Source: Lachnoclostridium sp. An169
Lineage (GTDB): Bacteria; Bacillota; Clostridia; Lachnospirales; Lachnospiraceae
Direction: 5' to 3'
DNA length: 38,192 nt
NCBI RefSeq assembly: GCF_002160525.1
Contig: NZ_NFKT01000040.1
Span: 1-38,192 of the forward strand
Part shown: one piece after another, positions 8,780 to 18,091 of the stretch
How positions within the stretch are numbered: the first letter of the stretch is position 1
How the letters are laid out: each line of letters begins with the position of its first letter
Program-made: the position numbers and the translations under genes
Notes under the pieces: model-generated
Databases searched by the model: none
The model's input: the letters and a program-made list of their open reading frames with translations, nothing else
Told to the model about the DNA's origin: nothing

Positions 8780-9803
8780 ATTTTTCCCTCTTCATTTTAA
8801 TTGCTTTTGACGGCTCTATCCAAAAGAGAAGCCACCATTTCCTCCGGGCAATTTCATACAGCAAAACTGGAACAAGAATGCTCACTAATAATCCTGCTGA
8901 AAAATGGACAGAAAACGAATTAATACCTATTTTCAATAGTATTGTTCTGAATCCCGCGGCAACGATTGTATGTATTAAGAATACAGGCATGAAATATTTA
9001 CTAAGCTTGGGAACTATATTTTCGCCTTTTTCACTAATCACGACAGCGAAAAGACAGACAAATGCATAAACGAACATAGCAGCTATAATAAACTGTACAG
9101 ACATAGAGTCACAATTTACACGATAATATATCAATGACAAAAGAACTCCTATAATAAAACAGATTGCCATTACTGCTTTATTAAGGATTTTCTTCCGTAA
9201 TTCACAGTCTGTCAGAATCATGCCAAATGAAAACCATATTGCATTTCCAACTACTTTTCCTATAATATCAGGAAAGGTAAACGGCCATGGTATAAATACA
9301 TAAAGGATCTTAGCAATTACTGAGATTAAAAAAATCAACACCAGGTTATTTTTATTTTTTTGTCTTGGAATTACACAAAATATAAAAAACAAGGCATATA
9401 AATACCAATATGGTGCTACCGGTTCCCAGAAAATTGTCCGTATTACAGGAGTTGCCTGATTATTCACAGCATCTGAAAAGATAATTTTCAGCATAAGGGT
9501 GATCAGAGTAAAAAGCAAATAAGGAACTCCTAAATTCAGCGCTTTATTTTTAATATTGTTTATATGTGAACGAACGGAATATTCGACCTTTTTACATTGA
9601 TACAAATATCCACTGCAGACAAAGAAAAGAGGAACATGAAATGTGTAGACGGTCTGTATTGGAAAGCAATAATAAAAAGCATCTCCCGCAATCCAGCCGC
9701 CTGCTTCCATAGACATATATAGATGCCCGACAACCACAAGCAGACACGCAAACAATTTCATGCTGTCAATCCATACGATTCTATTCTTACCTTGAGCTGT
9801 CAT
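8772..9803 (-). CDS. Acyltransferase family 3 membrane protein (OafA/WecH-like)
   Basis: A 343-residue integral membrane protein of the acyltransferase-3 family. The start IVWIDSMKLFACLLVVVGH contains the conserved Asp-Ser-x-Lys and the catalytic-type His in VVVGH, followed by about ten membrane segments (FHVPLFFVCSGYLY, WYLYALFFIFC). Family members move acyl groups, usually acetyl, onto surface sugars. Here it probably O-acetylates the repeat unit or polymer. ATG 9803 follows TGGAGG at a suitable distance. It is one of two acyltransferase-3 genes in the operon (the other is at 12306), so the glycan may be acylated at two positions or at two stages. Confidence 0.85.
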   Translation of the reverse strand: MTAQGKNRIVWIDSMKLFACLLVVVGHLYMSMEAGGWIAGDAFYYCFPIQTVYTFHVPLFFVCSGYLYQCKKVEYSVRSHINNIKNKALNLGVPYLLFTLITLMLKIIFSDAVNNQATPVIRTIFWEPVAPYWYLYALFFIFCVIPRQKNKNNLVLIFLISVIAKILYVFIPWPFTFPDIIGKVVGNAIWFSFGMILTDCELRKKILNKAVMAICFIIGVLLSLIYYRVNCDSMSVQFIIAAMFVYAFVCLFAVVISEKGENIVPKLSKYFMPVFLIHTIVAAGFRTILLKIGINSFSVHFSAGLLVSILVPVLLYEIARRKWWLLFWIEPSKAIKMKREKYV

Positions 9804-9828
9804 TCAAGTTCAACCTCCAAAGTGGACA

Positions 9829-10392
9829 TTATCGGTGTCCTTTACGTCGTACCATTTCTTCTACTGTACAGGGTTCTCTCAGTCCCATATCCAAATATGG
9901 CTTACTGAACGCAAGCAGTTTCCTTTTTGATTCCTCATAACTTCCGATCACTTTGGCAGGAACACCAGCAACAACACTGCCGCTTGGAACGTCTTTTGTA
10001 ACGATTGCTCCTGCTGCTACAATACAGTTATCACCAATCGTAACGCCAAAATTAATAATAGCGTCTGCTCCTATGTAAACATTGTTCCCAATCTCTACTT
10101 TTCCGTACCGACACAGATATTGATCTGTATGCTCCTCGTGATTAAATACTGTATTTAATGCTGAATGGGTAATTAATCTCACTCCTGCCGATATAGCTAC
10201 ATTATTATGTAAATGGACTAAAAAAGGCTCTGCAGGTAAAATATTGGATTGATAATAACAGTTTTCACCTATCTCAGCAAAAAACTTGTGCTTTTTCATA
10301 TAATCCATTTTCTTCCAACCATCTCTGATGGACAACATTTTAAACTGACGCCAGTAACGCCGGAATTTATCAAAAAATATATATGCCTTCAT
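9829..10392 (-). CDS. Left-handed beta-helix (hexapeptide) O-acetyltransferase
   Basis: A protein of about 187 residues with clear hexapeptide repeats in its second half: [18 protein letters not shown], then [19 protein letters not shown] and [13 protein letters not shown], the standard end of the LacA/NodL/serine-acetyltransferase-like group. It would use acetyl-CoA in the cytoplasm to acetylate a sugar or nucleotide sugar. ATG 10392 (MKAYIFF) is chosen over a longer in-frame start at 10431, because TGAGGAAA lies just before it and the longer form would overlap the upstream gene. It is separated by 7 bp from the stop of the DUF6625-like gene. Confidence 0.85.
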   Translation of the reverse strand: MKAYIFFDKFRRYWRQFKMLSIRDGWKKMDYMKKHKFFAEIGENCYYQSNILPAEPFLVHLHNNVAISAGVRLITHSALNTVFNHEEHTDQYLCRYGKVEIGNNVYIGADAIINFGVTIGDNCIVAAGAIVTKDVPSGSVVAGVPAKVIGSYEESKRKLLAFSKPYLDMGLREPCTVEEMVRRKGHR

Positions 10393-10399
10393 ATTTTCC

Positions 10400-11368
10400 T
10401 CACTTCTTGTATGCCAGCATACCTTTAACATTAAAGATGATTCTTTCTAATGTAATTTTCTTTCTGTTAAACCAGATACTTTTCGCATAATATTTTATTT
10501 TGCTTCTTTTACTTTTCTTTTTAATCAGATCAGGTGTAATTTCATAGTATTTATCTGTTGTGGTGTCCGGATAAATCAAATACTGTTTTTTCGGGCTATA
10601 CTCTTTGATCTTAAATGTTGTTGGACGGCACCAATAATGGAGATACATATATTCTTCAGTTTCTATTTTCCCTTGGTATAAATAATATCTTGTGATTACT
10701 CCGTTTTTCCAAGTGAAAATCTGTGCTTCGTTTTTCTCTCTATCTTCCTCTGACTGCCAGTCCAAATAAAATCCATAATCATATTTCAAAAGATTTGCGA
10801 AATCAATCCCTTTATACACAGGTATTCCCAATCCTTCATAGATCGTATCCATTCCAGGCTCATCAAAAGCATATCCTTTATCTGTAGAATAAACCTCTTT
10901 ATAATTGAGCTTCCCATCCAGACATGCTCTGAAACGCGCACACACTTCCGGTGTGTTTTTAAAAAGCATCGAATGACCATTAAACCCAATTTTTTCATAT
11001 TTGCTTAATAGCTCATCTGTATAGAACCTACGAATATTACCCCAAACTAAATCAACATCGCAATCTCCCCAAAAGTCATAACCCTTAAGCTCATCTGAAA
11101 AAATCTCACCATATGCAGGTTTGTAATCACAAAGTTTGTATGGTCTTTCCAATGAAATAGGAAAATCAAAAATCTTTTGGACTCTCATTTTCATTTGTTC
11201 AAAGGTCCAATACTGTACTTTTACATTAGCCGGATAATCATAATCTGTATGATCGTCTGTAAATATGAGCCAGTCAATCGTTGGATTGCATCCGCAGCTC
11301 ATCAGCCAGAACTGAAATCCTTTCGGGAATTTTCCAAAGTATGGTACAACGTAAGCTATCGAATACAT
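10400..11368 (-). CDS. DUF6625-like putative glycosyltransferase
   Basis: A 322-residue protein whose start ([18 protein letters not shown], then [13 protein letters not shown]) and central [16 protein letters not shown] match what I recall of the DUF6625 family found in capsule loci. The D-x-D in CDVD after a predicted nucleotide-sugar fold, and the [12 protein letters not shown] and WCRPTTF segments, suggest a retaining glycosyltransferase-like fold. No biochemical role is established for the family. No signal peptide or membrane segment is seen, so it should act in the cytoplasm on the lipid-linked intermediate. A gap of about 56 bp separates it from the upstream GT2 gene. Confidence 0.75.
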   Translation of the reverse strand: MYSIAYVVPYFGKFPKGFQFWLMSCGCNPTIDWLIFTDDHTDYDYPANVKVQYWTFEQMKMRVQKIFDFPISLERPYKLCDYKPAYGEIFSDELKGYDFWGDCDVDLVWGNIRRFYTDELLSKYEKIGFNGHSMLFKNTPEVCARFRACLDGKLNYKEVYSTDKGYAFDEPGMDTIYEGLGIPVYKGIDFANLLKYDYGFYLDWQSEEDREKNEAQIFTWKNGVITRYYLYQGKIETEEYMYLHYWCRPTTFKIKEYSPKKQYLIYPDTTTDKYYEITPDLIKKKSKRSKIKYYAKSIWFNRKKITLERIIFNVKGMLAYKK

Positions 11369-11424
11369 CCCAATTCCTCCATAAATTACACATTGGTTAA
11401 AGCGTCAATTATTTATATATGTAG

Positions 11425-12309
11425 CTAACTATATGTTTTTTTCCATTTCTGGTAAATAAACAGGCCAGGCAAAACACATATTGTCACGAGTCCCCTGTAT
11501 TTTGATTTTTTTATTAAATCTCGAATACTTAATCCGGCAAATTTTCCATATATAACATATTGAAGAGCTCCCTTGATTCTGTAGTTAGGTTTAATGTCTG
11601 ATTTCAAAAATTCTTCAGCGCGATACATACATCCAACCGGAGAAACAATATTGTGCTTACGGCGATTATTGGTAAGTCCATTTTCCAGATAATCACCTAC
11701 ATATATTGCTTTATTCACATGAACCATCTTATATTTTCGGGCCATACGCACCCATATAAGATCTTCACCCAAAAACTTTTCTCCCGGATATTCAGGAAAT
11801 GGAAATTCTATCAGGCAATGGGTCCTAAAAACTTCTGCTTTATCGGCGTTTGTATCATCACCGTTTACCCGCGTATCTATATAGGAAGCAATCTTTTCAT
11901 CCGGCTGAAACTTTTTCCCATTAATTTTTCCGTCAGGAAAACAGCGAAGAAATACATAGCCGCAAAGATTTGATTGATTCTGATATTTTTCATGAATCTT
12001 TAAAATCGATTGCACCGCATCATTTGTAATATAGTCATCAGAATCCACGATAAATGTCAACACACTTTTAACTGTTTTTATTCCAACATTTAAAGCTGTA
12101 TGCTTTCCCCCATTTTCCTTGTAAATATATCGGATTGGAAAATCTGATTCTAACTGAAACTGCTTGATGATGCTTTTTGTATCATCTGTACTACCATCAT
12201 CAACTACCAGCCATTCAAAATCTTTACTGGTTTGATTTTGTAAAGAAATCCAGAGTTTTTTTATTTCGTTGCAACGGTTATATGTAGGCGTTAATATTGT
12301 TAAAGTCAT
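11425..12309 (-). CDS. Glycosyltransferase family 2
   Basis: A 294-residue GT-A-fold enzyme. The N-terminus has ILTPTYNRCNEIKKLW, the nucleotide-binding VVDDGSTDDT, and the metal-binding DSDD in FIVDSDDYIT; a later EDLIW matches the usual ED acidic motif near the catalytic base. It would add a sugar to the undecaprenyl-linked repeat unit from a nucleotide sugar; the donor cannot be inferred. The ATG at 12309 overlaps the stop of the upstream acyltransferase by 4 bp. The C-terminus is basic and ends KWKKTYS without a membrane anchor. Confidence 0.9.
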   Translation of the reverse strand: MTLTILTPTYNRCNEIKKLWISLQNQTSKDFEWLVVDDGSTDDTKSIIKQFQLESDFPIRYIYKENGGKHTALNVGIKTVKSVLTFIVDSDDYITNDAVQSILKIHEKYQNQSNLCGYVFLRCFPDGKINGKKFQPDEKIASYIDTRVNGDDTNADKAEVFRTHCLIEFPFPEYPGEKFLGEDLIWVRMARKYKMVHVNKAIYVGDYLENGLTNNRRKHNIVSPVGCMYRAEEFLKSDIKPNYRIKGALQYVIYGKFAGLSIRDLIKKSKYRGLVTICVLPGLFIYQKWKKTYS

Positions 12310-13346
12310 AACTTTTTTACCTTCTGAAACATATTATTCTCGATTGTTGTCAAAACTTTTTTCATAACAACAGAAAATACTACTGCAAAAGCCAGAGTTA
12401 TTACTGCTGTCACAATATAACCAGCTACTTCATTGTTGAAAATATGTGTTAAATGTAATTTCTCAACTATACGAAACATCATCATGTGACACAGATATAT
12501 CTCCATGCTTATACCACTGATGAAATGAGTGAACCTATTCTCCAGTATTCTTGCTCGTTTATAATTTCCAATCGCATAAACCAGAAGGAGACTGCATAAC
12601 AACAACAATGTAAATGTTGATTTTCCTAATGAGAAGAATACTACTGCCGCCAATATACATGCTGTGAAAGATACTATTCTGAGCTTGCCGCATAATTCAC
12701 TTAATCTTTCCCGATAAAGGAAAATCAACCCTCCCGCGAGAAAATAAACGGAACAATATAGAAAATTCGACCGATAATCAAAACCAGCAATCATATGATC
12801 CGAATTAAAAAAGTAAATTTGGCAGAGAATATTAAATACTAACGCAATTACAAAGGAACACCATGCCCGTCTTTTATTCTGGAGTAAGTAGCCGGCAAAA
12901 AACGGAAATATCAAGTAAAAAACAAATACAACACCCAAAAACCATCCAACGCCAATGACTGAAATGTTGGCATTTGGTAACAAGCCAAAGCACAAAGTTA
13001 AATTTGCAAAAGTTTCATATAAGGCTGGAAGACTTGGTGAGATGATAAAGTCCAACAGGCAAAGCACAGCAAAGTACGGCCAGATTTTCTTATACCTTTT
13101 GCTGTAAAACTCTCCAATAGTAATTTGATTATTTATAATGCGTTCATAATAGCCACAGCACATCGAAAACCCACTGATTATCATAAACAGAAATACAAAT
13201 TCGCCCATGGTTCCTATGAGACTTTCACTGATAAAACCAGGTATCTGGTAATTTCCATTTGCCTTAATATGCATCAGTGCAATTCCGAGAGCTGCGTATG
13301 TCCTTAAGCCGTCAATAGCACCATAATATTTCCTTTTTACTTCCAT
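12306..13346 (-). CDS. Acyltransferase family 3 membrane protein
   Basis: A second acyltransferase-3 protein, 346 residues, opening with YYGAIDGLRTYAALGIALMH, which carries the conserved DGLR and a catalytic-type His, and followed by about ten membrane segments (FVFLFMIISGFSMCCGYY, GVGWFLGVVFVFYLIFPFF, MEIYLCHMMMF). It probably O-acylates the glycan from the cytoplasmic or membrane side. It starts 3 bp after the stop of the GT4-radical SAM gene and overlaps the GT2 gene by 4 bp. It is only distantly similar to the 8772-9803 protein, so it is not a recent duplicate. Confidence 0.85.
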   Translation of the reverse strand: MEVKRKYYGAIDGLRTYAALGIALMHIKANGNYQIPGFISESLIGTMGEFVFLFMIISGFSMCCGYYERIINNQITIGEFYSKRYKKIWPYFAVLCLLDFIISPSLPALYETFANLTLCFGLLPNANISVIGVGWFLGVVFVFYLIFPFFAGYLLQNKRRAWCSFVIALVFNILCQIYFFNSDHMIAGFDYRSNFLYCSVYFLAGGLIFLYRERLSELCGKLRIVSFTACILAAVVFFSLGKSTFTLLLLCSLLLVYAIGNYKRARILENRFTHFISGISMEIYLCHMMMFRIVEKLHLTHIFNNEVAGYIVTAVITLAFAVVFSVVMKKVLTTIENNMFQKVKKL

Positions 13347-13349
13347 AGG

Positions 13350-15779
13350 TTAAGCCTTCATCTGGCGGGCAATATCCGCATCCACAATTTCTTCGCCAGT
13401 TTTATCCTTAAGCTGCTCTTTACTTGCCTCGCTCAAACCATCATTAACTACTGCATTAAAATCACAGGTACTGCATTTATCCAACTGTTCTTTTGTTACT
13501 TTTCCATCTCTGTAATCCCGGCAGATCTTCAGTTCATACATGCTGTAGGGATGTTTGGTAAACAGTGATTTAAATTTATGACGAATAACCCACCAGGCCG
13601 GCACCCAAATATACTTATGCATAGCGGGAGAAACCGAACCGATCATCCAACAGTTCCGGTCACAGTGACGTACCTTTCGGCGTACCTTTTCTGCTTCCGG
13701 GCTGTTCCAAAGTTCATTCCAGCTTTGGGTATTCAGGTTCCCCATAACCTCTTTGTCCTTTGTACCATTGCAGGGCATAACATCACCGTATGGATCAATA
13801 AAGAAAGTATCAAAGCTCATATCACAGGGCAGCAGCCGTTTTTGTCCGTAAATATAGTTGATCAGTCCATGGTTGAAATACGCCCTGAACCATTTTTTGG
13901 GACTGTTACTGCGGAGCAGCTCATTGACCAGATTTTCAAAATTCTTAGCTACCATAGGACGGTTATGGATGATATTCTTTGCTTCCACAAAATAGAAACT
14001 GTTGTGTAAGGAAGCAGTAGCAAACTCCATCCCCATTTTATTGCTGATTTCATAAAGCGGAACCAGATCCGGGGCGTTCTTATCCTGTACCGTCATGCCG
14101 AATCCTACGTCCTTCATTCCCATTTTTCTCAGCGTTTTTAGGGTTTTATATCCCCGTTGAAAACCATCCTCCAGACCGCGGATCTCGTTGTTGGTCTTTT
14201 CCAGTCCTTCAATAGAGATACGGATTCCGATCTGTGGGAATTCTTTACAGAGATCGACGATACGGTCTGTAAAGAACCCGTTTGTGGAAATTACAATACG
14301 ATCACTCTTTTTGTACAACTCCCGAACAATATCTTTCAAGTCGGTACGGATGAACGGTTCCCCACCGGTGATATTAGTGAAATACATTCTCGGCAGTTTC
14401 CGAATCGTTTCAATGGAAATTTCTTCATCCGGCTTAGACGGAGCTTTATACCGATTACACATGGAACACCGTGCATTGCAACGATATGTCACAATAACTG
14501 TGCCATTCAATTTTTTTTCTTTGCCCTTTTGTTTAGCCATAGTCTTTTCTCCCTTTGCAACATTGATGGCTGATGATTTTTTTCCTTTATAAATTTTCAT
14601 CAGCTTCATTGCATATTTTTCAATATCATCAAAACGGATGTCTTTACAGTTATGACTGTACTGATCAGTGAGTTCTTTATTGCTCCAAAGTTCCTGAATT
14701 TTATTCTTCAGTTCTACAGCATTTCCGCTTTCAAAAAGTTCTCCTGTCTTATTAATCTGGATCAGTTCCGGGATACCACCGATATCCGCTCCAAGAACTG
14801 GTGTACCGTACATCTGACTCTCCATGACAGAAAAGGGGCAGTTCTCATACCATTCGGATGGATAGATACTGAACCGCGCTTCCCGGATCAGTGTTTCCAG
14901 TGATTCACCGCGTTGGAATCCAACATTTTTTATATTGGAAATGCCATTGATCTCGCTTTCCAACGGGCCAGTCCCGGCAAAGATGAAGGGAATATCCGGA
15001 AGCTCTTTACAGACTTTAATCAGGGTATTAATTCCCTTTTCTTTGGAAAATCTGCCAAAGTACAGAATATAATCTTTTTTAGGGGTGTCTTTCCATTCCA
15101 CTCTGTCAACAAAATTGTGAAGCGCAACCGTTTTTCTGGCAAACAAAGGATTGCTGTCCAGTTTTGTTTTCAAGAACTTTGAACAGCAGATCATCGTATC
15201 GATGTATTTATAGGCACCATTCAGTTTCCAGAACTCTGCTTCCATTGTGCCGATTATACTTTTCGCTGTACTTCCATGGATACATTTGCCCTTTATGCAG
15301 TTTGAAAAGTGACCACCAAGACATTTTTCACAGTTTTCACCCGAATTAGGGTTATTACACATATGATTCGGGCATACCAGCTGATAATCATGTGCCGTAA
15401 AGATAATCCGGCACTTATTTCCCTCGTTGCGCCATTTCTGAATTTCCAGAATAATACTTGGAGTCAGCTGATAATTAAAATTATTGAGATGACATACATC
15501 CGGTTTAAAATCATCCAGAACAAGCCGCAGCTTTTTCCGCGCCTCAGATGAATAAATGGTCTTCAGAGGATATGTCAGCTTTGCCAGTTTAGAGCCGCCG
15601 TGAAAATCCATATCGGATGTGTATGCATTCACAGCATTTCCTACGCAGCGTCCCTCATGTTCCATACCGAAATACTGAACCTCATGTCCCTGGCTCTTCA
15701 GATAATCTCCTAATTTAAATATGTATGTTTCACTGCCTCCGTTTGGATAGAGGAACTTGTTGATCATCAAAATCTTCAT
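13350..15779 (-). CDS. Fusion of a GT4 glycosyltransferase with a radical SAM/SPASM protein
   Basis: One 809-residue frame joins two complete proteins. Residues 1-405 are a GT4 glycosyltransferase (LYPNGGSETYIFKLGDYL, FGRFSKEKGINTLI, then PSEWYENCPFSVMESQMYG and DIGGIPELI). Residues 414-809 are a radical SAM enzyme with the cluster motif CNARCSMC (Cys434, 438, 441), a GGEP element (NITGGEPF), and C-terminal SPASM-like cysteines (CDMSFDTF, MPCNG, HCDRNC, CSTCDF). At the junction, ATG 14540 (MAKQKGKEKK) is preceded by AAAGGGAG at ribosome-site spacing, so the radical SAM half could also be made separately. The gene overlaps the upstream GT4 gene by 4 bp. The radical SAM substrate is unknown; a sugar or peptide modification is possible. 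Alternatively this is a recent stop-loss fusion of two genes. Confidence 0.85.
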   Translation of the reverse strand: MKILMINKFLYPNGGSETYIFKLGDYLKSQGHEVQYFGMEHEGRCVGNAVNAYTSDMDFHGGSKLAKLTYPLKTIYSSEARKKLRLVLDDFKPDVCHLNNFNYQLTPSIILEIQKWRNEGNKCRIIFTAHDYQLVCPNHMCNNPNSGENCEKCLGGHFSNCIKGKCIHGSTAKSIIGTMEAEFWKLNGAYKYIDTMICCSKFLKTKLDSNPLFARKTVALHNFVDRVEWKDTPKKDYILYFGRFSKEKGINTLIKVCKELPDIPFIFAGTGPLESEINGISNIKNVGFQRGESLETLIREARFSIYPSEWYENCPFSVMESQMYGTPVLGADIGGIPELIQINKTGELFESGNAVELKNKIQELWSNKELTDQYSHNCKDIRFDDIEKYAMKLMKIYKGKKSSAINVAKGEKTMAKQKGKEKKLNGTVIVTYRCNARCSMCNRYKAPSKPDEEISIETIRKLPRMYFTNITGGEPFIRTDLKDIVRELYKKSDRIVISTNGFFTDRIVDLCKEFPQIGIRISIEGLEKTNNEIRGLEDGFQRGYKTLKTLRKMGMKDVGFGMTVQDKNAPDLVPLYEISNKMGMEFATASLHNSFYFVEAKNIIHNRPMVAKNFENLVNELLRSNSPKKWFRAYFNHGLINYIYGQKRLLPCDMSFDTFFIDPYGDVMPCNGTKDKEVMGNLNTQSWNELWNSPEAEKVRRKVRHCDRNCWMIGSVSPAMHKYIWVPAWWVIRHKFKSLFTKHPYSMYELKICRDYRDGKVTKEQLDKCSTCDFNAVVNDGLSEASKEQLKDKTGEEIVDADIARQMKA

Positions 15780-16960
15780 GACACGATCTCCCCCGAATAC
15801 CGATCCGCCTCAGCCGCCCTGTTTTCATACAGCCCCAGCGTCTTCTCCGTCACTTCATCCCAGTTATATCTGCCGCAGATATAATCCGCAGCTTCATCTT
15901 TATATTTCCTCACAGTTTCCGGCTCGTCCTGCAGTTTCTGCAGAACCCTCGCCAGATCTGTGCTGTTTCCTTTTTTAAACACTGCCGCTTTATCTCCGAC
16001 CACCTCGGTACATTCCACGATATCTGACACAAGGCAGCAGTTACCATAACTCATCGCTTCCAACAGACTCAAAGGCATGCCTTCCAGATCCGAAGGCAGT
16101 ACATATACATAAGCGTTGCTGTATAGTTCTTTCAGGAGTTTCCCCTGCACGAATCCGGTAAACAAAATGCGGTTATCATCCTTTGCCAGTTCTTTCAATT
16201 CATCTGCATAGGCATCGGTATCCGAAGAGCCTCCTGCAATGACAAGCTTCTTCCCGGTTTTTACCTTTTTGAAAGCTTCGATCAGGTATTTCAGTCCCTT
16301 CTCCGGAACTAGCCTGCCGAGATAGAGGTAGTAGGAATCCTTTTCCAGCTCAAACTTCTTTGTGATCAGCTCGGCTTTTTCCGGAACAGGACGGTTGACT
16401 CCGTTAGGAACAAACACCGTTTCCCTTCCATAAGTTTTTCTGAAATAATCCTGAACGCCCCGGCTTAGTACGATGACTTCATCGGCGAACCTTGCGGCGC
16501 ATTTTTCGCCGAGCATGATATAAGCACTGGCGAATTTTCCCCACTTGGCTCTTCTGTGATCCAGGCCGTGGATCGTAGCCACACACCGTTTGCCAAACAG
16601 CTTCGGCAGCCAGAGCATGGCGCACGGTCCCTCCGCGTGGAAGTGAACCACATCATAATTCCCAAATGCGCAGTGTAGGGCCGCAAAAAAAGAAGCCGAC
16701 ATTGCTGCAAGTCCTTTCTTGTCAATGGTAAATACGGATTTCAGCCGGACTCCTTTATAAGAATCTGTTTTCTTTGTATCAAAGGCTTTTCCACTTACGT
16801 GGTGCCCCTTCCGGTTATAGCAGGTTACGTGATGTCCCAGAGCAGCCATGCGTGCCGAAAGCTCCTCGACCACCACTTCGATTCCTCCCTCACGGGAAGG
16901 AATCCGCTTGTGGCCGAGCATTGCGATGTTCAGTTTTCCATCGTTATGTACTGGTTTCAT
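15776..16960 (-). CDS. Glycosyltransferase family 4
   Basis: A 394-residue GT-B enzyme and first gene of the polysaccharide operon. The N-terminal domain opens MLGHKRIPSREGGIEVVVEE, with the Gly-rich donor/acceptor loop of GT4 enzymes. The C-terminal domain has YLGRLVPEKGLKYLIEAFKK and PSDLEGMPLSLLEAMSYG, the E-x7-E region that holds the nucleotide sugar. The opening resembles rhamnosyl/galactosyl-type capsule transferases, but the sugar is not determinable. Codon use and base composition are richer in G+C than the downstream genes, suggesting it belongs to a conserved edge of the locus. A ribosome site, GAGGCAGGA, precedes ATG 16960. Confidence 0.9.
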   Translation of the reverse strand: MKPVHNDGKLNIAMLGHKRIPSREGGIEVVVEELSARMAALGHHVTCYNRKGHHVSGKAFDTKKTDSYKGVRLKSVFTIDKKGLAAMSASFFAALHCAFGNYDVVHFHAEGPCAMLWLPKLFGKRCVATIHGLDHRRAKWGKFASAYIMLGEKCAARFADEVIVLSRGVQDYFRKTYGRETVFVPNGVNRPVPEKAELITKKFELEKDSYYLYLGRLVPEKGLKYLIEAFKKVKTGKKLVIAGGSSDTDAYADELKELAKDDNRILFTGFVQGKLLKELYSNAYVYVLPSDLEGMPLSLLEAMSYGNCCLVSDIVECTEVVGDKAAVFKKGNSTDLARVLQKLQDEPETVRKYKDEAADYICGRYNWDEVTEKTLGLYENRAAEADRYSGEIVS

Positions 16961-17405
16961 AAGTAATTCCTGCCTCTTTTCAGTGCATGTTTGGCCTGTT
17001 TTCGCCTAATAATTGTTATTATTCATGTCTGTTTATTTCACATTTTGTTTACCTAATAGCTTTTAAAAACAATATATTATCAGATAATTTTTGAAATTGT
17101 TTTTAAATCGAGTTTATTTTTTATATTATTTATGTTCCTCTCTCCGGTTCTTTTTAACTTGTTAGACTTCACCAAACCAACAAATTATCATTTAATTTCC
17201 CAAGTTGTTTCTTTCGTCTAAAAAGCATCAATAATTGCATTAATATACGCAACAATGGCACTATATAATGTTTTTCTAAACACACTTATAGTTTTATAAA
17301 CAATCATTGAGTCGCTTGCATTCCATCCTGTCGGATGCTATGATTGCAGTAGAAAAAGAACGTCCCGGGAATTCGTTCTGACAAATATGACAGGCAGGTG
17401 ATTAT
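16961..17405. other. AT-rich intergenic region upstream of the polysaccharide operon
   Basis: About 445 bp without a gene, very AT-rich up to about 17330. It must contain the promoter of the minus-strand polysaccharide operon, but I see no convincing -35/-10 pair on that strand. A perfect 13-bp palindrome, ATTATCAGATAAT at 17076-17088, could be a regulator site. A TATAAT hexamer at 17264-17269 on the plus strand lacks a well-spaced -35. From about 17310 the composition changes to that of the Rpn-like gene, and a small hairpin (GAACG...CGTTC, about 17358-17378) lies just before it. Confidence 0.4.
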
Positions 17406-18074
17406 ATGGAACAGAGGCAGGGGCGGTCGGCAGTCCTTGACTGCGTGGCAAAAGACAGTTCAGACAATCGATTTAACGTAGAAGTGCAGCAGGAAAACGA
17501 AGGAGCTTCTCCCAAGCGGGCGCGTTACCACAGCGGACTTCTGGATATGAATACGCTGAATCCGGGGGAAGATTTTGACAGCCTTCCAGAAGCTTATATT
17601 ATTTTTATAACAAGGGATGATACACAGGGAAGTGGACTCCCGATTTATCACATTGACAGAAAGATTGAAGAGACACAGACTTCATTTCATGATGGGTCCC
17701 ATATCATTTATGTAAATTCCAGTATTCAGGATGACACTGAGTTGGGACGGTTAATGCATGATTTCCACTGTCGAAATGCAGATGACATGACAAGTATAAT
17801 ACTGGCAGAACGGATGCGGCAGATTAAGGAGACTTCGAAAGGAGTAGAAGAGATGTGCAAAGAAATGGAACAAATTTATAATAAAGGGATCGAAAAAGGA
17901 ATTGAAAAAGGGATCGAAAAAGGAATCGAAGAAGGAAAAATGAAAAAGGCAAAAGAAATGGCTCTTTCTTTCTCGCACATGGGAGTGCCTGCAGAACAGA
18001 TTGCTGAAGCTGCGGAAGTAAGCGTGAATCTTGTGCAGGAGTGGCTCTCAGAAAAGACTGGTGCGGCAAAATAG
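17406..18074 (+). CDS. Rpn-family PD-(D/E)XK nuclease, N-terminally truncated
   Basis: 222 residues of a recombination-promoting nuclease/putative transposase (PDDEXK_2-type) protein. The nuclease core is present (SAVLDCVAKD, then RFNVEVQQENEG, giving D...E-x-Q), followed by KRARYHSGLLD, IIFITRDD, GLPIYHIDR and GRLMHDFHC. The C-terminus has a repetitive GIEKGIEKGIEKGIEEG linker and a short helix-turn-helix-like tail (AEQIAEAAEVSVNLVQEWL). Family members usually carry about 80-100 more N-terminal residues; upstream of ATG 17406 the same frame has stops, so the protein is truncated or starts late. AGGCAGGTG precedes the ATG. These proteins act on DNA and promote RecA-independent recombination in known examples; activity here is uncertain. 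Confidence 0.7.
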   Translation: MEQRQGRSAVLDCVAKDSSDNRFNVEVQQENEGASPKRARYHSGLLDMNTLNPGEDFDSLPEAYIIFITRDDTQGSGLPIYHIDRKIEETQTSFHDGSHIIYVNSSIQDDTELGRLMHDFHCRNADDMTSIILAERMRQIKETSKGVEEMCKEMEQIYNKGIEKGIEKGIEKGIEEGKMKKAKEMALSFSHMGVPAEQIAEAAEVSVNLVQEWLSEKTGAAK

Positions 18075-18091
18075 TAGGAGGGATATTCGGA

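Noticed and set aside
17358..17378. GAACG...CGTTC as a second LexA box
   Set aside because: The arms are separated by about 11 bases instead of the four required in GAAC-N4-GTTC; it is only a weak hairpin.
17878..17940. Repeats in the GIEKGIEKG region as a non-coding minisatellite
   Set aside because: They are in frame, encode a helical linker common in this nuclease family, and sit inside a clear coding sequence.
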